The notes below the pieces were generated by a model. It was not told the origin of the DNA, made no database searches, and worked only from the letters and a program-made list of their open reading frames with translations. DNA of 10,783 bases from Actinomycetota bacterium. Its GTDB lineage: Bacteria; Actinomycetota; Actinomycetes; Mycobacteriales; Micromonosporaceae. Below are positions 6,944-10,783 of the stretch, piece after piece. Positions within the stretch are counted from its first letter, which is position 1. Each line of letters opens with the position of its first letter. The stretch covers positions 1 through 10,783 of the forward strand of contig VAXX01000442.1 in NCBI GenBank assembly GCA_005885115.1. Direction: 5' to 3'. The position numbers and the translations under genes were made by a program.

Positions 6944-8091
6944 GCGATCCGGTCCAGCACCAACGGTTCCGGGGGCGGCGGGACGGGAGAGACGACCACC
7001 GCGCCGTCGGCCGCCGCGCGCGCCGCGTCGATCCGGCCGGCTTCGTCGGTACGCAGCTCGAACAGCGGATCCCCGGTGCGTACCCGGTCGCCCGGGCGTC
7101 TACGCAGCACCACCCCGGCCGTGGCCGACACCGGATCCTCCTTGCGGGCCCGGCCGGCCCCGAGCCGCCAGGCGGCCAGCCCGATCCGGTATGCGTCCAC
7201 GGTGGACACATAACCGTCCACTGTGGACCGTACGACCTCGGTCTCCTTCGCCACCGGCAGCGGCGCGTCGGGATCGCCGCCCTGCGCCCGGATCAGGGCC
7301 CGCCACGAATCCATCGCCTTGCCACCGGCCAGGATCGCGGCCGGATCGACGTCGAGCCCGGCCAGGGCCACCATCTCCCGCGCCAACGCCAGGGTCAGCT
7401 CGACGACGTCGGCCGGCCCACCTCCGGCCAGTACGTCCACCGACTCGGCGACCTCGACGGCGTTGCCGACCGCGTACCCGAGCGGGGTCGACATCGACGT
7501 CAACAGCGCGACGGTCCGGACCTGGTGCGCGGCTCCCAGCGACACCATCGCGCGGGCCAGCTCCCGGGCCTGCCCGGCGTCCTTCATGAACGCGCCGGTG
7601 CCCACCTTCACGTCCAGGACGAGGGCCCCGGTACCCTCGGCGATCTTCTTGCTCATGATGGAGCTCGCGATCAGCGGGATGGCCTCGACGGTGCCGGTCA
7701 CGTCGCGCAGCGCGTACAGCTTGCGGTCGGCCGGGGCGAGCCCCTCCCCCGCCGCGCAGATCGCCGCGCCGATCTCGCGGAGCTGGGTCACGAACTCGGC
7801 GTTGGACAGCCGGCTGCGGAAGCCCTGGATCGACTCCAGCTTGTCCAGGGTGCCGCCGGTGTGGCCGAGGCCCAGATCCAGCCGCTCGCCGCTGGCGATC
7901 ATCGCGGCCGTCCACCGGGCCACCTCCCCCGGCGTCATGCCCCGCAGCAGGATCGCCATGGCCAGCGCGGACATCTGCTCGTCGGCGACCGTACCGGCGG
8001 TGTACGCGTCGACGACCCAGTCGATCTGCCCGTCGGACAGGATCCCGCCGTCCCGCTTGGTACGGATGACGTCGACCGCGTCGTACGTCAC
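6940..8091 (-). CDS. deoA: Thymidine phosphorylase lacking the phosphate-binding loop (internal in-frame deletion)
   Basis: Pyrimidine-nucleoside phosphorylase splits thymidine or deoxyuridine with phosphate to free base and deoxyribose-1-phosphate. Recognised by the N-terminal helical domain (AVDVIRTKRDGG), GLGHTGGTLDKLESI at 74-88, RDVTGTVEAIPLIASSIMSKK at 129-149 (Arg, Ser and Lys that bind the base), LDVKVGTGAFMK, and the C-terminal WRLGAGRARKEDPV at 308-321. Family members have about 40-45 more residues between GERLDL and GLGHTGG, carrying the KHSTGGVGD phosphate loop with the catalytic His and then SGR. Here L73 joins G74 directly (near 7872/7873), and the 383-residue length is correspondingly short of the usual 425-430. 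The frame is kept. Such a protein should be unable to bind phosphate. Start GTG 8091: GGAG 8 nt upstream and a GTGA overlap with cdd. Could be an assembly error. Confidence 0.88.
   Translation of the reverse strand: MTYDAVDVIRTKRDGGILSDGQIDWVVDAYTAGTVADEQMSALAMAILLRGMTPGEVARWTAAMIASGERLDLGLGHTGGTLDKLESIQGFRSRLSNAEFVTQLREIGAAICAAGEGLAPADRKLYALRDVTGTVEAIPLIASSIMSKKIAEGTGALVLDVKVGTGAFMKDAGQARELARAMVSLGAAHQVRTVALLTSMSTPLGYAVGNAVEVAESVDVLAGGGPADVVELTLALAREMVALAGLDVDPAAILAGGKAMDSWRALIRAQGGDPDAPLPVAKETEVVRSTVDGYVSTVDAYRIGLAAWRLGAGRARKEDPVSATAGVVLRRRPGDRVRTGDPLFELRTDEAGRIDAARAAADGAVVVSPVPPPPEPLVLDRIA
7195..7228. repeat. Two GTCCAC-N-GTGGAC palindromes, copies 2 and 3
   Basis: GTCCAC-G-GTGGAC (7195-7207) and GTCCAC-T-GTGGAC (7216-7228) lie 8 bp apart inside deoA. 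They encode the repeated Ser-Thr-Val-Asp at residues 289-292 and 296-299, with some codons (ACA, GGT, TAT) that are unusual here. The second is identical in its 13-bp core to copy 1 in the MMPL gene. Confidence 0.7.
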
Positions 8092-8774
8092 GGTCGCCAC
8101 TCCGGCAGGTCGGCCGGGCCGATGCCCACGCCGGCCCAGGACGTACCGCCGTCGGCGTCGACCACCACGACCCGGGTGGTGCGCCGCCGGCCCCAGGCCA
8201 CCGCGTCCTTGGCGCTGGGCAGGTTCGGCGCCTCCTCGATGATCCCGGTCGGCTCGCCGTCGGCGCCCGAGGACCGCTCCCAGTACCCGGTCCAGACCCG
8301 TTCCCCGCCGATCACGTCGGGATGGACGAACACGGTGCCCCGGCCCTGGTACTCGCGCAGCGCCACCGGTACCTCGGGCGGCTGCCGGTCCAGGTCGGCC
8401 GCGTCGAACGCGTCCGGCAGCAGATGCACCATCGACACCGGCATCGGCTCGGCGTCGACCAGGCACCGCGGGCCACCGTGCTCCCAGATCAACTGCCGAC
8501 ACCGGCCGCACGGCATCAGCGGATCGCCGTTACCGTCCACACAGGACACCGCGACGAGCTGCCCGCCACCGGACAGGGCCAACGCCGAGACGAGGCCGCA
8601 CTCGGCGCACAACGCCAGCCCGTAGCTCGCGTTCTCGACGTTGCAGCCGGTGACGATCCGGCCGTCGCTGACCAGGCCGGCGGCGCCCACCGGGAAGCGG
8701 GAGTACGGCGTGTACGCCCGGCGCATCGCCCCCGTCGCCGCCTCCCGGAGCACCGTCCAGTTGACCTCGGGCAT
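8088..8774 (-). CDS. cdd: Cytidine deaminase with an extra C-terminal domain
   Basis: Residues 1 to about 128 are a complete homotetrameric-type cytidine deaminase: YTPYSRFPVGAA, GCNVENASYGLALCAECG with zinc Cys56 and catalytic Glu58, and PCGRC with Cys89 and Cys92, ending in LLPDAF. It deaminates cytidine and deoxycytidine for salvage. The usual protein stops near residue 130. Here an additional roughly 100 residues follow (129-228), containing GTVFVHPDVIGGERVWTGYW, SAKDAVAWGRRR and a beta-rich end, RVVVVDADGGTSWAG. I do not recognise this part. The frame is continuous with normal codon use, and the stop overlaps the deoA start by 4 nt (GTGA). ATG 8774 is 2 nt after the upstream permease stop and has AAGGGA at a good distance. 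It could be a genuine fusion with a small actinobacterial domain or a fused neighbour gene. Confidence 0.9.
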   Translation of the reverse strand: MPEVNWTVLREAATGAMRRAYTPYSRFPVGAAGLVSDGRIVTGCNVENASYGLALCAECGLVSALALSGGGQLVAVSCVDGNGDPLMPCGRCRQLIWEHGGPRCLVDAEPMPVSMVHLLPDAFDAADLDRQPPEVPVALREYQGRGTVFVHPDVIGGERVWTGYWERSSGADGEPTGIIEEAPNLPSAKDAVAWGRRRTTRVVVVDADGGTSWAGVGIGPADLPEWRP

Positions 8775-8776
8775 CG

Positions 8777-10048
8777 CTATCCCTTCACGTACGGCTGCCC
8801 GTCGGCGGCCGGGGCCCGGACCCGCCCGATGAGGCCGGCGACCGCGATGATCGTCGCGACGTACGGCAGCATCGACAGGAACTCGCTCGGGATCGGGCTG
8901 CCGTTGTTGCTCAGGAACGTGCCCAGCGCTTCGCAGAAGCCGAACAGCAGCGCGGCCAGCATCGCGCCGACCGGGCTCCACCGGCCGAAGATCAGCGCCG
9001 CCAACGCGATGAACCCCTTGCCGCCGGTCATGTTCTGGTTGAACCCGCCCACGTCACCGATGGTCAACGAGGCACCGCCGATCCCGGCGACCAGCCCGGC
9101 GAGCAGCACGTTGCGGTACCGGGTCAGGTTGACCTTGATGCCGACCGTGTCGGCGGCGGTCGGGTGTTCGCCGACCGCGCGGGTACGCAGCCCCCAGCGG
9201 GTCCGGAACAGGGCCAGGTGTATGACGATGACCAGGACGATCGCGACGTACCCGAACACGTTGGTGGCGAACAGGGCCGGCCCGAGCACCGGGATGTCAG
9301 CCAGGACCGGGATGCGCCAGGTCGGGAAGACCGGCGGATTGTTGTACCGGTCCCCGTACGGCTGCATGAGCTGGGTGAACAGGAACCCGGTCAGGCCGAG
9401 CGCGAAGACGTTGAGCACGACCCCGAGTACCACCTGGTCGACCAGGTACCGGATGGCGAGTACGGCCAGCAGCAGCGCGATGAACAGGCCACCGACCGCC
9501 GCGGCGACCAGCCCGGCCCAGGTCGAGGCGGCCATGGTGCCCACCAGGGCACCGGCGAACGCCCCGGTCAGCAGTTGACCCTCGATCGCCACGTTGATCA
9601 CGCCGGTCCGCTCGCACAGCACCCCCGCCAGCGCACCGAGCACCAGCGGCAGCGCCGCCTTGACGGTCACCTGCCCCATGTTGCCCAGCGGCATCGTATG
9701 CGGCGCCACCTGCCAACTCAGCAGCGACAGGACGAACGCGCCGAGCGCCACCCCGGTCAACGCCCGCAGCCACCGGTCGGCCCGTCCGGCCAGCAGCGCG
9801 GCACCGGCGAGTACGCACAGCACGCCGAACCCGGCCGCGCCGGCCCGGGCCGGTACGGTGACCCCGGCGCCGGAGACGTTCTCGCCGAAGCTGAACCGGG
9901 CGTGGCTGCCCGACTTCGCCAGCATCGTGAAGCCGACGGCCGCGACCAGGCCCAGGACGACGAAGACCAGCCCGGCCTTGCGCGCCCGGGTCCAGAACCC
10001 GGTCACCGGCGCGACCGCCGGGGTGTCGTACACCGTCAACGTGGCCAT
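8777..10048 (-). CDS. Nucleoside-type ABC transporter permease (YufQ/NupQ-like)
   Basis: The 423-residue membrane protein belongs to the branched-chain/ribose-type permease superfamily (BPD_transp_2), in the subgroup used with BMP-family lipoproteins for nucleoside uptake. About ten hydrophobic segments are visible. The conserved CERTGVINVAIEGQLLTGA at about 145-163 and GEHPTAADTVGI, with GGFNQNMTGGKGFIALAALIFG near the C-terminus, are the subgroup signatures. The N-terminal 120 residues include extra helices before that core, as is usual for this partner. ATG 10048 lies 4 nt after the stop of the other permease gene, and an in-frame ATG further upstream would overlap that gene heavily, so I prefer 10048. 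It pairs with the permease at 10053-10783. The ATPase and the binding lipoprotein should lie beyond the right edge. Confidence 0.92.
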   Translation of the reverse strand: MATLTVYDTPAVAPVTGFWTRARKAGLVFVVLGLVAAVGFTMLAKSGSHARFSFGENVSGAGVTVPARAGAAGFGVLCVLAGAALLAGRADRWLRALTGVALGAFVLSLLSWQVAPHTMPLGNMGQVTVKAALPLVLGALAGVLCERTGVINVAIEGQLLTGAFAGALVGTMAASTWAGLVAAAVGGLFIALLLAVLAIRYLVDQVVLGVVLNVFALGLTGFLFTQLMQPYGDRYNNPPVFPTWRIPVLADIPVLGPALFATNVFGYVAIVLVIVIHLALFRTRWGLRTRAVGEHPTAADTVGIKVNLTRYRNVLLAGLVAGIGGASLTIGDVGGFNQNMTGGKGFIALAALIFGRWSPVGAMLAALLFGFCEALGTFLSNNGSPIPSEFLSMLPYVATIIAVAGLIGRVRAPAADGQPYVKG

Positions 10049-10052
10049 CGTG

Positions 10053-10783
10053 TCACCAGCCCTTCGCCAGACCGGTCGCGACGGCCCCGGCACGGCTGGC
10101 CCGCAGCCGGAAGATCGCCCGGACCAGAGCGGGCGCCGCGATGAAGATGACGATCAATGCCTGTATCACCGTCACGAGGTCGATCCCGACGTGCGCTACC
10201 AGCGACATCCGGTTACCCCCGGCGCGCAGCGCACCGAACAGCACCGCCGAGGCCACCACGCCCCACGGCCGGCCCCGGCCGAGCAGCGCCACCGTGATCC
10301 CGTCGAAGCCGACGGATCCGGCCACCTGACCGGTCAACGCGAACGTATTGCCCAGCGCCGACGTACTGAGGACGAGCATCCCGCCGCCCAGCCCGGCCAG
10401 CGCCCCGGCCGTGGTCATCGCCAGCACGTACGAGCGCCCGACGCTGATCCCCGCGGTGCGCGCGGCGTCCGGGTTGGCGCCCACGGCCCGCAGCTCGAAG
10501 CCGGCCGTCGAGCGCTCCAGCAGCCAGGCGATCGCCGCGGCGGCCGCGAGCGCGATCGGCAGGCCGAGGTCCAGCCGGAGCTGCCCACTGCTCACCAGCG
10601 GCAGCCGGGCGCTCGCGTCGACCTTCCTGCTGATCGCGTCGGTACGCGTCGGATCGTGTACGCCCTTCCGGTTGATCAACCACTGGAGGAAGTAGAACGC
10701 CACGTAGTTCAACATGATCGTGACGATCACCTCGTGCGCCCCGGTACGCGCCTTGAGCACGCCAACGATCAGCCCCAACAGCC
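10053..10783 (-). CDS. Nucleoside-type ABC transporter permease (YufP/NupP-like), 5' end outside window
   Basis: The C-terminal 243 residues of the second BPD_transp_2 permease are visible. LKARTGAHEVIVTIMLNYVAF near the left of the fragment and FELRAVGANPDAARTAGISVGR in the middle are family signatures, followed by TAGALAGLGGG, VGFDGITVALLGRGRPWGVV and a final helix before the basic tail. It has membrane segments throughout and no stops. It would form a heterodimeric channel with the neighbouring permease for nucleoside import. The start lies beyond the right edge; a TTG at 10778 is not a credible start because homology continues upstream. The stop is 4 nt before the next gene. Confidence 0.92.
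   Translation of the reverse strand, partial: LLGLIVGVLKARTGAHEVIVTIMLNYVAFYFLQWLINRKGVHDPTRTDAISRKVDASARLPLVSSGQLRLDLGLPIALAAAAAIAWLLERSTAGFELRAVGANPDAARTAGISVGRSYVLAMTTAGALAGLGGGMLVLSTSALGNTFALTGQVAGSVGFDGITVALLGRGRPWGVVASAVLFGALRAGGNRMSLVAHVGIDLVTVIQALIVIFIAAPALVRAIFRLRASRAGAVATGLAKGW

Noticed and set aside
6279..7211. Long minus-strand frame extending upstream of azlD across azlC and deoA
   Set aside because: It is an out-of-frame reading of azlC and deoA; only the part from GTG 6278 has AzlD homology.
1..10783. Mobile elements, tRNA/rRNA genes, CRISPR arrays, phage or biosynthetic cluster
   Set aside because: No transposase, integrase, terminal repeats, regular spaced repeats or RNA gene signature seen on either strand.

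Overview
This is a high-GC (about 70% by eye) chromosomal window from an actinomycete. The codon use, the GTG starts, the adenosine deaminase with its HDHLDGG/NTDNR motifs and the RlmA-type methyltransferase all point to Actinomycetota, and gene content suggests Micromonosporaceae or a close relative (inference). Nothing in it looks like a phage, IS element, plasmid, tRNA, rRNA or CRISPR array. Most genes are housekeeping or salvage genes on the minus strand.

Layout, left to right. 1-650 (-): 5' part of a membrane sensor kinase with a nitrate/nitrite-sensing (NIT) domain, cut by the left edge. 651-978: a non-coding gap with a 24-bp inverted repeat, an AT-rich patch and a hairpin after the adenosine deaminase gene. 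979-2037 (-): adenosine deaminase. 2066-2899 (+): RlmA/TlrB-type 23S rRNA guanine-N1 methyltransferase, divergent from the deaminase with only 28 bp between start codons. 2990-5138 (+): an MMPL/RND-type transporter broken by an internal deletion plus frameshift near 3630, followed by a very strong intrinsic terminator (5152-5195). 5247-5927 (-): DUF4272 protein. 5973-10783 (-): a tightly packed operon, read right to left as two nucleoside-type ABC permeases, cytidine deaminase, thymidine phosphorylase, azlC and azlD.

How the genes work together. The right half is a nucleoside uptake and salvage operon. The permeases bring nucleosides in, the cytidine deaminase converts (deoxy)cytidine to (deoxy)uridine, and the thymidine phosphorylase would split deoxyuridine/thymidine to base plus deoxyribose-1-phosphate. 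The adenosine deaminase at 979-2037 is the purine arm but is separated from the operon by the rlmA-MMPL pair. azlC and azlD, a branched-chain amino acid exporter pair, are welded to the operon end by 4-nt GTGA overlaps.

Most noteworthy: the thymidine phosphorylase frame is intact but lacks the roughly 40-45 residue block that carries the phosphate-binding KHSTGGVGD loop, and the MMPL gene has lost a similar-sized block (TM3) with a frame change. Two comparable internal deletions 4.2 kb apart among intact neighbours suggest either gene decay or an assembly/sequence error. Other points are an unrecognised C-terminal domain of about 100 residues on the cytidine deaminase, and three copies of the palindrome GTCCAC-N-GTGGAC inside coding sequence. 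I see no convincing wholly new multi-gene system.
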